From DATCJU01 sp036562635 (GTDB lineage: Bacteria; Actinomycetota; Actinomycetes; Mycobacteriales; Pseudonocardiaceae), in the NCBI GenBank assembly GCA_036562635.1, contig DATCJU010000032.1:1-12134 (forward strand): a stretch of 12,134 bases of DNA, written 5' to 3'. The notes below the pieces were generated by a model. The model saw nothing but the letters and a program-made list of their open reading frames with translations, did no database searches and was not told the DNA's origin. The translations under genes and the position numbers were made by a program. Shown here piece by piece: positions 1 to 5,675 of this stretch. Positions within the stretch are counted from its first letter, which is position 1, and every line of letters begins with the position of its first letter.

Positions 1-110
1 CGTTCGATCAGGACCTGGTGTCCCCGGCGCACCAGCTCGACCACCCCGGCCGGCGTGATCGCCACCCGGTACTCCCGGTTCTTCACCTCGCGAGGTACCC
101 CGACAATCAC
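1..110 (-). CDS. ald: Alanine dehydrogenase, N-terminal fragment (gene leaves the window)
   Basis: Only the first 36 codons are inside the window. The minus-strand translation starts MIVGVPREVKNREYRVAITP and continues with AGVVELVRRGHQVLIER. This is the typical beginning of alanine dehydrogenase, with the conserved K-x-x-E-x-R-V-A-x-T-P segment that helps bind pyruvate. The family is cytosolic and interconverts L-alanine and pyruvate plus ammonia with NAD(H). The GTG start at 108-110 is supported by an AGGAGG ribosome binding site at 119-124, eight bases upstream. No earlier in-frame start fits as well. The gene diverges from the DUF1707-TM2 gene and shares its 134-bp upstream region. In M. 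tuberculosis ald is controlled by the Lrp/AsnC-type regulator AldR; whether that applies here cannot be told. The catalytic and NAD-binding parts lie outside the window, so an intact gene cannot be confirmed. Confidence 0.9.
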   Translation of the reverse strand, partial: MIVGVPREVKNREYRVAITPAGVVELVRRGHQVLIE

Positions 111-165
111 GTCGCACGCCTCCTCGAGCGACCCCGCCCCAACACCCCCATCGGCCGGTGCCCAC

Positions 166-192
166 AGCCTAGCCCGAGATCACCCCGGTGAA
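166..192 (-). promoter_or_regulatory. Candidate promoter of ald
   Basis: On the minus strand a TAGGCT hexamer (166-171) fits the actinobacterial -10 consensus TANNNT. A TTCACC hexamer (187-192), a 4 of 6 match to TTGACA, lies 15 bp upstream, which is shorter than the ideal spacing. Transcription would begin near 159 and give a leader of about 50 bases carrying the strong AGGAGG site. The -35 hexamer sits inside the inverted repeat at 180-201. Confidence 0.45.
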
Positions 193-201
193 CGGTCACC
201 G
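180..201. promoter_or_regulatory. Cluster of three TCACC half-sites, possible operator between ald and the DUF1707 gene
   Basis: TCACC (180-184), its reverse complement GGTGA (187-191) and TCACC again (196-200) form two overlapping inverted repeats. The right-hand one extends to CGGTGA-ACGG-TCACCG (186-201). The cluster covers the -35 region of the candidate ald promoter and lies about 30 bp upstream of the -10 of the divergent gene. A DNA-binding protein here could influence both genes. No specific regulator can be named from the sequence. Confidence 0.4.
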
Positions 202-232
202 TCCCATCAGCGCCGGGAGGCGCGGAAATCGA

Positions 233-238
233 TAGCCT
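233..238 (+). promoter_or_regulatory. -10 element of a probable leaderless transcript for the DUF1707-TM2 gene
   Basis: TAGCCT fits TANNNT and ends six bases before the GTG at 245, so the expected transcription start is the first base of the start codon. The only Shine-Dalgarno-like string (AGGAG, 241-245) overlaps the start codon and could not serve it. No convincing -35 is visible. Confidence 0.5.
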
Positions 239-244
239 GCAGGA

Positions 245-739
245 GTGAGTAGGGGAAGTAGTGGCCGGGACGAACTGCGTGTTGGTCATCGGGACCGGGA
301 AGAGGCGGTCCGTGCCCTGGGCGATCACTTCTCTGCCGGTCGTCTGAACCTCGACGAGTACGAGCGCCGGGTGGAGCAGGCGGTCTCCGCCCGCACGGTC
401 GGGGATCTGCGCGCGCTGTTCGTCGACCTGCCCCCGCCGTACCCGACGTTGATCAGCCCGCCACCACCCCCACCGCTGTTCCCCGCGACGATCGGCCCCT
501 ACCCGTCCGGGAACGTCACGGTGTGGTCGGACAAGTCCCGTATCGTCGCCGGGATCCTGCAGATCATCCCAGGTTTCGGGCTGGGTCGTTTCTACACCGG
601 GCACAGGGGGATGGCCCTCACCCAGCTGTTCGTCGTGCTGGTGACGTGCGGTGTCGGCCAGGTGTGGCCGATGATCGACGGAATCGTGACCCTGATCAAC
701 GGCGGGACCGACAGCGACGGTCGGCCACTGCGCGACTGA
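245..739 (+). CDS. DUF1707 and TM2 domain membrane protein
   Basis: This 164-residue protein has three parts. Residues 9-62 form a DUF1707 domain, with the typical ...LRVGHRDREEAVRALGDHFS... opening, a following GRLNLDEYERR stretch and an ending in LRALFVDLP. Residues 63-88 are a proline-rich linker with a run of six prolines. Residues 96-152 form a TM2 domain: two hydrophobic helices around GFGLGRFYTGHRG, followed by VWPMIDGIV. DUF1707 is a short, mostly actinobacterial, cytoplasmic domain of unknown function, often fused to membrane segments; TM2 proteins are small two-helix membrane proteins. The protein is therefore probably anchored in the cytoplasmic membrane with its N terminus inside. 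The GTG at 245 is the only good start in frame before the domain, and the transcript appears leaderless. It converges on the Nudix gene and shares its terminator. The cellular role is unknown. Confidence 0.85.
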   Translation: MSRGSSGRDELRVGHRDREEAVRALGDHFSAGRLNLDEYERRVEQAVSARTVGDLRALFVDLPPPYPTLISPPPPPPLFPATIGPYPSGNVTVWSDKSRIVAGILQIIPGFGLGRFYTGHRGMALTQLFVVLVTCGVGQVWPMIDGIVTLINGGTDSDGRPLRD

Positions 740-750
740 CCCCGACACGG

Positions 751-795
751 GCACGGCCACCCACACCGGACGTCTCCCAGTGCAGGTGGCCGTGC
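751..795. terminator. Bidirectional terminator between convergent genes
   Basis: GCACGGCCACC (751-761) and GGTGGCCGTGC (785-795) form a perfect 11-bp stem with a 23-base loop. It lies 11 bp past the stop of the DUF1707-TM2 gene and 10 bp past the stop of the Nudix gene on the other strand. There is no T-rich tail, as is common in actinobacteria. Confidence 0.75.
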
Positions 796-805
796 GTGCG
801 GTTGT

Positions 806-1468
806 TCAGGACGCCGAGCCGTGCCGTCGGGCCGCCCAGCGGTGCGGGCGGTCGCGCCAGGGAGCATCCACCGGGCGGGGCCGTACCCGACCCGAGCGGA
901 CCGCATGGGCGGCGAGCAGCCCCGCTGCCGTGGACGCGTTCGCCACCTCGCCGCTGAGCACCCACTGCACCGCGTCCTCGAGCGGCACCCGCCGTACGAC
1001 GAGGTCGGCCTCCTCGTCCCCCACCGCGACCATGCGCTGCTCGGGGTCGACCTCGGAGAGCCCGCGCGCCAGGAACACCCGGATCGACTCGTCGCTGAAG
1101 CCAGGTGAGGTGTCCACGTCGACCAGCACGGACCACTCGGTGGCGGTCAGGCCGACCTCCTCGGCCAGTTCGCGCTGCGCCGCCGCGAGTGGGTCCTCGC
1201 CCTGCACGTCAAGCAGCCCCGCCGGCAACTCCCACAGACGGCGGCCCACCGGGTGCCGGTACTGGTGGATCAGCACGACCCGGTCGTCCTCGTCCAGCGG
1301 CACCACCGCGACGGCACCGGGGTGCTCCACGATCTCGCGGACCGCGGTGCCGCCCCCGGGCATGACCACCTCGTCCACCCGCAGCGCCATCACCCGGCCG
1401 ACGTAGACGTCACGGCTGCCGACGGTGCGGAACTCGTGCCGTTCCTCCAGCTCCTCCACCGCGGTCAC
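806..1468 (-). CDS. Nudix hydrolase, ADP-ribose pyrophosphatase type
   Basis: The 220-residue protein resembles the M. tuberculosis ADP-ribose pyrophosphatase Rv1700 in both sequence and position. The Nudix box lies at about residues 84-107, with G84, E91 and RELAEEVGL (99-107); the two glutamates of the EE pair would bind the catalytic divalent metal. The upstream WELPAG and the later TSPGFSDESIRVF segments are typical of ADP-ribose hydrolases in this family. Such enzymes split ADP-ribose into AMP and ribose 5-phosphate in the cytosol. The GTG start (1466-1468) overlaps the pyrG stop by four bases (GTGA), so translation is probably coupled to pyrG. It is the last gene of this run and ends just before the bidirectional hairpin. 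In M. tuberculosis xerD follows, but here a convergent gene does. The exact substrate is inferred by homology. Confidence 0.9.
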   Translation of the reverse strand: MTAVEELEERHEFRTVGSRDVYVGRVMALRVDEVVMPGGGTAVREIVEHPGAVAVVPLDEDDRVVLIHQYRHPVGRRLWELPAGLLDVQGEDPLAAAQRELAEEVGLTATEWSVLVDVDTSPGFSDESIRVFLARGLSEVDPEQRMVAVGDEEADLVVRRVPLEDAVQWVLSGEVANASTAAGLLAAHAVRSGRVRPRPVDAPWRDRPHRWAARRHGSAS

Positions 1469-3231
1469 GCCCCCGCCGTTCCCGCCGTGGCCTTCTGGGA
1501 GCTGCGTACCGTGCGGGACTTGCCCGCGGGCTTGCTGTTCTCGGTGTCCAGGTCCACCGGCAGCCGGGTGCTCGCCTGCCGGTCCAGTGCGGCACGGATG
1601 AACGCGGCGAACAGCGGGTGCGGTCGGGTGGGGCGGCTCTTCAGCTCCGGGTGCGCCTGGGTGCCCACGTAGAACGGGTGCACCTCCCGCGGCAGCTCCA
1701 CGAACTCCACCAGACGCCCGTCGGGCGAGGTGCCGGAGAACACCAGTCCGGCCTTGGTCAGCTGCTCGCGGTAGGCGTTGTTCACCTCGTAGCGGTGCCG
1801 GTGCCGCTCGGAGACCTCCGTGGTGCCGTAGACCTCGGCCACCCGGGAGCCGGGCAGCAGTGTCGCCGGGTAGGCCCCGAGCCGCATGGTGCCGCCCATG
1901 TCCCGCTCACCGGCCACCACGTCGGCCTGGTCGGCCATGGTGCTGATCACCGGGTGCGGGGTGCGGGAGCCGGCCTCGTCGAACTCGGTGGAGTTCGCCC
2001 CCTCCAGGCCCGCCAGGTTGCGGGCCGCCTCGATCACCATGCACTGCAGGCCCAGGCACAGGCCGAGGGTGGGGATGCCCCGGGTACGGGCGTAGGTGAG
2101 CGCACCGATCTTGCCCTCGATACCACGCACACCGAAGCCGCCGGGCACCAGCACCCCGTCCACTCCGGCCAGGGTCCGCTCCGCGCCCTCGGGGGTCTGG
2201 CACTCGTCCGAGGGCACCCAGCGGATCTCCACCTTGGCGCGGTGGGCGAACCCGCCGGCGCGCAGGGCCTCGCTCACCGACAGGTAGGCGTCCGGCAGGT
2301 CGACGTACTTGCCGACCAGGGCGATCTGCACGGTCTCGTTGGGGTTGTGCACCCTGTCCAACAGGTCGCCCCACACCGTCCAGTCGACGTCGCGGAACGG
2401 CAGCCCCAGCCGGCGCACCACGTAGGCGTCCAGCCCCTCGCTGTGCAGCACGCGGGGGATGTCGTAGATCGACGGGGCGTCGGGGGCGGCCACCACACCG
2501 TCGACGTCGACGTCGCACATCAGTGCGATCTTGCGCTTGAGCGCCTCGGGCAGCTGCCGGTCAGAGCGGCACACGATCGCGTCCGGCTGGATACCGATGT
2601 TGCGCAGCGCCGCGACCGAGTGCTGGGTCGGCTTGGTCTTCAGTTCCCCGGAGGGGGCGAGGTAGGGCACCAGCGAGACGTGCAGGAAGAAACAGTTGTC
2701 CCGGCCCACGTCGTGGCGGACCTGCCGACAGGCCTCCAGGAACGGCAGGGACTCGATGTCGCCGACGGTGCCGCCGACCTCGGTGATCACCACGTCGGGA
2801 GCGCGGCCGTCCTCTCCCGGCCGGGCCATCGCCATGATTCGCGACTTGATCTCGTCGGTGATGTGCGGGATCACCTGGACGGTGTCACCCAGGTATTCGC
2901 CACGGCGCTCCTTGGCGATCACGGCCGAGTAGATCTGACCGGTGGTGACGTTCGCGTTGCCCCCCAGGTCCCGGTCCAGGAACCGCTCGTAGTGGCCGAT
3001 GTCCAGATCCGTCTCGGCGCCGTCCTCGGTGACGAAGACCTCCCCGTGCTGGAACGGGTTCATCGTGCCGGGGTCGACGTTGAGGTACGGGTCGAGCTTC
3101 TGCATCGTCACCCGCAGCCCCCGCGCGGTCAGTAGCTGACCGAGGCTCGACGCGGTCAATCCCTTACCGAGCGAGGAGGCAACGCCCCCGGTGACGAACA
3201 CATGCTTGGTCGTACGCGACTGCAGCGCCAA
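1465..3231 (-). CDS. pyrG: CTP synthase
   Basis: The 588-residue protein catalyses the last step of CTP synthesis: UTP is aminated using glutamine and ATP. The N-terminal synthetase domain carries the P-loop-like SSLGKGLTASSL (19-30), a GETDLD-type segment here read as GAETDLDIGHYERFLDRDL (71-89), and VITEVGGTVGDIES (148-161). The class I glutamine amidotransferase domain follows, with PGGFGVRG (363-370), the nucleophile in GLCLGLQ (Cys392) and the His527/Glu529 pair in TQAHPEL. All catalytic residues are present. About 35 polar residues after 553 form a species-variable tail. The start is TTG at 3231, chosen because GGGGAG (3237-3242) lies five bases upstream and no ATG or GTG fits before the conserved TKHVFVTGG. 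It is the first gene of a two-gene unit with the Nudix gene and is preceded by a structured leader of about 100 bases. Confidence 0.97.
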   Translation of the reverse strand: MALQSRTTKHVFVTGGVASSLGKGLTASSLGQLLTARGLRVTMQKLDPYLNVDPGTMNPFQHGEVFVTEDGAETDLDIGHYERFLDRDLGGNANVTTGQIYSAVIAKERRGEYLGDTVQVIPHITDEIKSRIMAMARPGEDGRAPDVVITEVGGTVGDIESLPFLEACRQVRHDVGRDNCFFLHVSLVPYLAPSGELKTKPTQHSVAALRNIGIQPDAIVCRSDRQLPEALKRKIALMCDVDVDGVVAAPDAPSIYDIPRVLHSEGLDAYVVRRLGLPFRDVDWTVWGDLLDRVHNPNETVQIALVGKYVDLPDAYLSVSEALRAGGFAHRAKVEIRWVPSDECQTPEGAERTLAGVDGVLVPGGFGVRGIEGKIGALTYARTRGIPTLGLCLGLQCMVIEAARNLAGLEGANSTEFDEAGSRTPHPVISTMADQADVVAGERDMGGTMRLGAYPATLLPGSRVAEVYGTTEVSERHRHRYEVNNAYREQLTKAGLVFSGTSPDGRLVEFVELPREVHPFYVGTQAHPELKSRPTRPHPLFAAFIRAALDRQASTRLPVDLDTENSKPAGKSRTVRSSQKATAGTAGA

Positions 3232-3236
3232 GGAGG

Positions 3237-3331
3237 CTCCCCGTGGATTCGAACGCCGTTGCTGTCACCCGATGTGATTCGGGGTCTCTCGGCGGGCCAC
3301 CCATATGGCGGCACCGACCGATCCACGGGAC
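3237..3331 (-). promoter_or_regulatory. pyrG leader with long-range pairing to its ribosome binding site
   Basis: On the minus strand CCCGTGGAT (3321-3329), near the predicted 5' end of the transcript, pairs perfectly over nine bases with ATCCACGGG (3240-3248). The second arm includes the first three G of the Shine-Dalgarno GGGGAG (3237-3242). Between the arms are a six-pair hairpin with one G-U pair (3296-3312) and a five-pair hairpin CCCGA/TCGGG (3268-3283). The whole could fold as a multibranched structure that hides part of the ribosome binding site. The pairing is seen; a regulatory role is inference. Confidence 0.4.
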
Positions 3332-3334
3332 TTC

Positions 3335-3340
3335 ACCGTA
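3335..3340 (-). promoter_or_regulatory. Candidate -10 element of the pyrG promoter
   Basis: TACGGT on the minus strand fits TANNNT and is preceded by TGA, giving an extended -10 (TGATACGGT). The expected start near 3328-3331 gives a leader of about 100 bases. No clear -35 hexamer is seen at 17 bp. It lies between the steB terminator and pyrG. Confidence 0.5.
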
Positions 3341-3364
3341 TCACTCCCGGGCCGATTCGCAGTA

Positions 3365-3400
3365 CGGTGACGCCTCCCCACCGCGGGGGAGGCGTCACCG
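3365..3400 (-). terminator. Strong terminator hairpin after steB
   Basis: CGGTGACGCCTCCCC (3365-3379) and GGGGAGGCGTCACCG (3386-3400) form a perfect 15-bp stem with a six-base loop, beginning 21 bp after the steB stop. It is the strongest hairpin in the window. It has no T-tract, typical of actinobacterial terminators. It should isolate the pyrG unit from steA-steB. Confidence 0.85.
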
Positions 3401-3421
3401 ATCATGCCGTGCGTCCGACGG

Positions 3422-4360
3422 TCAGCCTGCCGGTTCCGGTGCGGGTGCCTGGGCGTTGCCGGCCGTGCCGTACTTCCCGGAACGACCGTCGACCTCGTCA
3501 CGCAACGCCAGCACGGTGACCACGCGACCGGCCGTGGTGTGCACGTTGTCCACGGTGGAGAGCGTCGAGGTGGCCGCGCTGTCCGCACGGACCACACCCA
3601 CCGCGCCGGTGCCGTCCGCCGAACCGGCTCGCCCGGCCAGCACGCCGCCCGCCCCCGCGCGCTCCACCTGCACCGCGAACCGCGCGACGGTGGCGGCCCG
3701 GTCCGCAGCCTCGTCGCCCGCGTAGGCGCCTCCGGTGAGGATCACCACAAGCTGCGCCGGCTGCAGTCCTTCACCCACTCGAACGAAACCGCCCTCGGAC
3801 AGGCCGCGCAGCGCCGCCGTCACCTCCTCGGCCGACGCCCGCGGCTGACCGGTTTCCCGGTCCACCAGCACCAGCGGCCCGATCAGGCCTCCGGCCAGCG
3901 TTCCGGGATCGGTCTCCGTGGGAAGCTGCACCCCGGCCGGGAGCAGCCGGGTGACCAGTTCCCGGAGCTGGTCGGCGTGGGCCGGGTCGGTGAAGGTGTC
4001 GGTGAGCTGCACCTCCCCGGTGAGGGTGGCGCCGGCCTCACGCAGCAGTTCGATCACCGCCTCCCGGTCGGCCGGATCGGCACCGTCGACGGTGATCAGC
4101 ACGACGCTGCGCTGGTCCAGCGCGCCACGCACGATGGTCGGCCCCATGGACACCGCGAACCGCTCGGCGTCGGCCAGCTGCATCCGCAGCGCGTTGTTGC
4201 CCTCCTGGAGGCTGGTCACCTCCTGACGCAGGGCGCTCCGGTCACCGGACACTCCGGACAGCAGACGGTCGCTGAGCGCGGTCGACCCCAGCACCACCCC
4301 CACCGCAAGGGCGAGGAACACCACCGTGAGCGAGACGACGTGGTACCGAAACGAGATCAC
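3422..4360 (-). CDS. steB: SteB / MctB family membrane-anchored protein
   Basis: The 312-residue protein begins MISFRYHVVSLTVVFLALAV, continuing GVVLGS. This gives a short cytoplasmic start, one membrane helix at about residues 8-26, and then an alpha-helical segment (about 33-68, probable coiled coil) ahead of a large extracytoplasmic domain that ends in an Ala/Pro/Glu-rich tail. The family has two published identities. In Corynebacterium glutamicum it is SteB, partner of SteA in the RipC-dependent cell-separation pathway. In M. tuberculosis Rv1698 is called MctB and is linked to copper tolerance. The GTG start (4358-4360) overlaps the steA stop (GTGA), so the two are translationally coupled, which favours the SteA-partner role. 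No histidine, cysteine or methionine cluster that would suggest copper binding is visible. A perfect 15-bp terminator follows. The membrane helix and family are clear; the function is inferred. Confidence 0.88.
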   Translation of the reverse strand: MISFRYHVVSLTVVFLALAVGVVLGSTALSDRLLSGVSGDRSALRQEVTSLQEGNNALRMQLADAERFAVSMGPTIVRGALDQRSVVLITVDGADPADREAVIELLREAGATLTGEVQLTDTFTDPAHADQLRELVTRLLPAGVQLPTETDPGTLAGGLIGPLVLVDRETGQPRASAEEVTAALRGLSEGGFVRVGEGLQPAQLVVILTGGAYAGDEAADRAATVARFAVQVERAGAGGVLAGRAGSADGTGAVGVVRADSAATSTLSTVDNVHTTAGRVVTVLALRDEVDGRSGKYGTAGNAQAPAPEPAG

Positions 4361-5541
4361 GTGAACAGCCCCCTGATCCAGGCGACGAGGTCGAACCAGG
4401 TGTCGCGGACGAGATCGGCGTAGACCTCACCGGTGTCGGTGAGCAGCAACGCCGCCGGCACCGAGAGCGAGGCGGCGAACACCAGCAGCAGTGCCGCACC
4501 CGCCGAGACCGGGGCGCGGTGCAGCGCAGCCACGGCCGCGCCGTCCACCACCTTGTTCCCGAGCCGCAGCCGGGTCAGGAAGGTGGAGGCGTTGGATCCC
4601 GAGCGACCGCGGTCGAGGAACTCACGCAGCGTCGCCTGGAACCCGACGGTGATCACCAGGCTCGCCCCGTGCGCCTCGGCCAGCAGCAGCGCCATGTCCT
4701 CCGCGTTGGCGGAGGACGGGAAGGTCACCGCCCCGACGCCCAGGTCCTGGACGTGCTCCAGCCCTGGGGCGTATCCGTCGGCCTGGGCCGGCACCACGAC
4801 GATGGCGCCACAGCGCAGGGTCTCGGCGCTGATCTCCCTGGGATCACCGACAACGACGTGCGGGGTGTGCCCGGCCTGGCGCAGGGCGTCGGCTCCGCCC
4901 TCCACCCCGATCAGCACCGGCCGGTACTCCTTGACGAACCTCCGCAACCGACCGAGGTCCTCGGCGTGGCCGTAGCCGGGGGCGACCACCAGGACCTGCC
5001 GGCCCTCCATGGACATCGGGAGCTCGGGCACACCGATGCCGTCGAGGATGAGGGCGCGTTCGCGCTGCAGGAACTCGACGGTGTTCGCCGAGAACGCCTC
5101 CAGCTGGGCCGACATCCCGGCCCGGGCCTCCGCCATCAGCTCCGCGACCGACGACGGTGTCTGCAGGGTTCCCCTGGCCACCTCCCGGGTGCCGACGTAG
5201 ACCACGCCGTCGTGCAGCCGGACCCTGGCGCCGTCGCGGACGGTGCGCAGCACCTGCGAGCCCACCCCGTCGACGAGGGTCACCCCCGCATTGACCAGCA
5301 CCTCCGGCCCCAGGTTGGGGAAACGACCGGAGATCGAGGGGGCGGCGTTGACCACGCCGGCCACCCCGGCTGTGACGAGCGCGTCGGCGGTCCGCCAGTC
5401 CAGGTCGATCTCGTCCAGGATGACGATGTCCCCGGGGCCGACGCGGCGCAGCAGGTCCCGGGCGCGCCGATCGACCCGGGCCACCCCGGTCACTCCCGGT
5501 AGCGTCCGCCTGTTCCGTTTGAGCAGGCCGGCGAGACTCAT
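4357..5541 (-). CDS. steA: SteA family cell-separation protein
   Basis: The 394-residue protein matches the Rv1697/SteA family. It starts MSLAGLLKRNRRTLPGVTGV; a soluble part contains the GDIVILDEIDLDWRTADALV segment and, further on, APSISGRFPNLGPEVL and HVVVGDPREIS. A single hydrophobic helix near the C terminus (about 346-367, AGAALLLVFAASLSVPAALL) is followed by a short 27-residue tail. In C. glutamicum SteA acts with membrane-bound SteB upstream of the RipC peptidoglycan hydrolase in daughter-cell separation. I chose the ATG at 5541 because conserved sequence begins there; an in-frame GTG at 5610 would add 23 residues without family character. No Shine-Dalgarno precedes 5541, but CAGCAT (5548-5553), a weak -10, ends six bases upstream, so the transcript could be leaderless. 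The gene lies 118 bp after recN and is coupled to steB. Confidence 0.88.
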   Translation of the reverse strand: MSLAGLLKRNRRTLPGVTGVARVDRRARDLLRRVGPGDIVILDEIDLDWRTADALVTAGVAGVVNAAPSISGRFPNLGPEVLVNAGVTLVDGVGSQVLRTVRDGARVRLHDGVVYVGTREVARGTLQTPSSVAELMAEARAGMSAQLEAFSANTVEFLQRERALILDGIGVPELPMSMEGRQVLVVAPGYGHAEDLGRLRRFVKEYRPVLIGVEGGADALRQAGHTPHVVVGDPREISAETLRCGAIVVVPAQADGYAPGLEHVQDLGVGAVTFPSSANAEDMALLLAEAHGASLVITVGFQATLREFLDRGRSGSNASTFLTRLRLGNKVVDGAAVAALHRAPVSAGAALLLVFAASLSVPAALLLTDTGEVYADLVRDTWFDLVAWIRGLFT

Positions 5542-5611
5542 GGCGCGATGCTGGCAAGCGAACACTCCGGAACCGGCTCGCCACGCCGCGCACACACCGG
5601 CAATCAGCACA

Positions 5612-5626
5612 TCCGGTTAAACCGGA
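5612..5626. promoter_or_regulatory. Perfect palindrome upstream of steA, possible operator
   Basis: TCCGGTT-A-AACCGGA is a perfect 15-base palindrome with a single central base, 70 bp before the steA start and 33 bp past the recN stop. A-T pairs at its centre stand out against the GC-rich surroundings. The size and symmetry suit a dimeric repressor better than a terminator, since no loop is available. No matching regulator can be named. Confidence 0.4.
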
Positions 5627-5635
5627 CCTCACATC

Positions 5636-5675
5636 CGACACCGCTCGGGAGGAGCGGAGTCAGATCGCGGTGTCG
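5636..5675 (-). terminator. Terminator hairpin overlapping the end of recN
   Basis: CGACACCGC (5636-5644) and GCGGTGTCG (5667-5675) form a perfect nine-bp stem that includes the last codons of recN. The stop codon itself is in the loop. A second hairpin, CCGCTC/GAGCGG (5641-5646 with 5652-5657), shares bases with the first, so the two exclude each other. No T-tract follows. Confidence 0.6.

Noticed and set aside
1618..3135. Long open frame on the plus strand opposite pyrG
   Set aside because: The translation is a His/Arg/Gly/Val-rich low-complexity product, typical of the antisense of a high-GC gene. It has no ribosome binding site logic and no recognisable domain; pyrG is certain.
3240..3262. 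tRNA-like T-loop GTTCGAATCC on the minus strand in the pyrG leader
   Set aside because: The flanking bases do not form a five-bp T-stem, and no acceptor, anticodon arm or matching 5' end is present. It lies between the pyrG promoter and its ribosome binding site.
3247..3262. Possible LexA/SOS box (GAAC...GTT) upstream of pyrG
   Set aside because: The half-sites are three rather than four bases apart and the second is incomplete, so it does not match the actinobacterial SOS box.
5542..5610. Longer steA start at GTG 5610
   Set aside because: The added 23 residues are not like the family N terminus and there is no ribosome binding site; the conserved MSLAGLLKRN start at 5541 is preferred.
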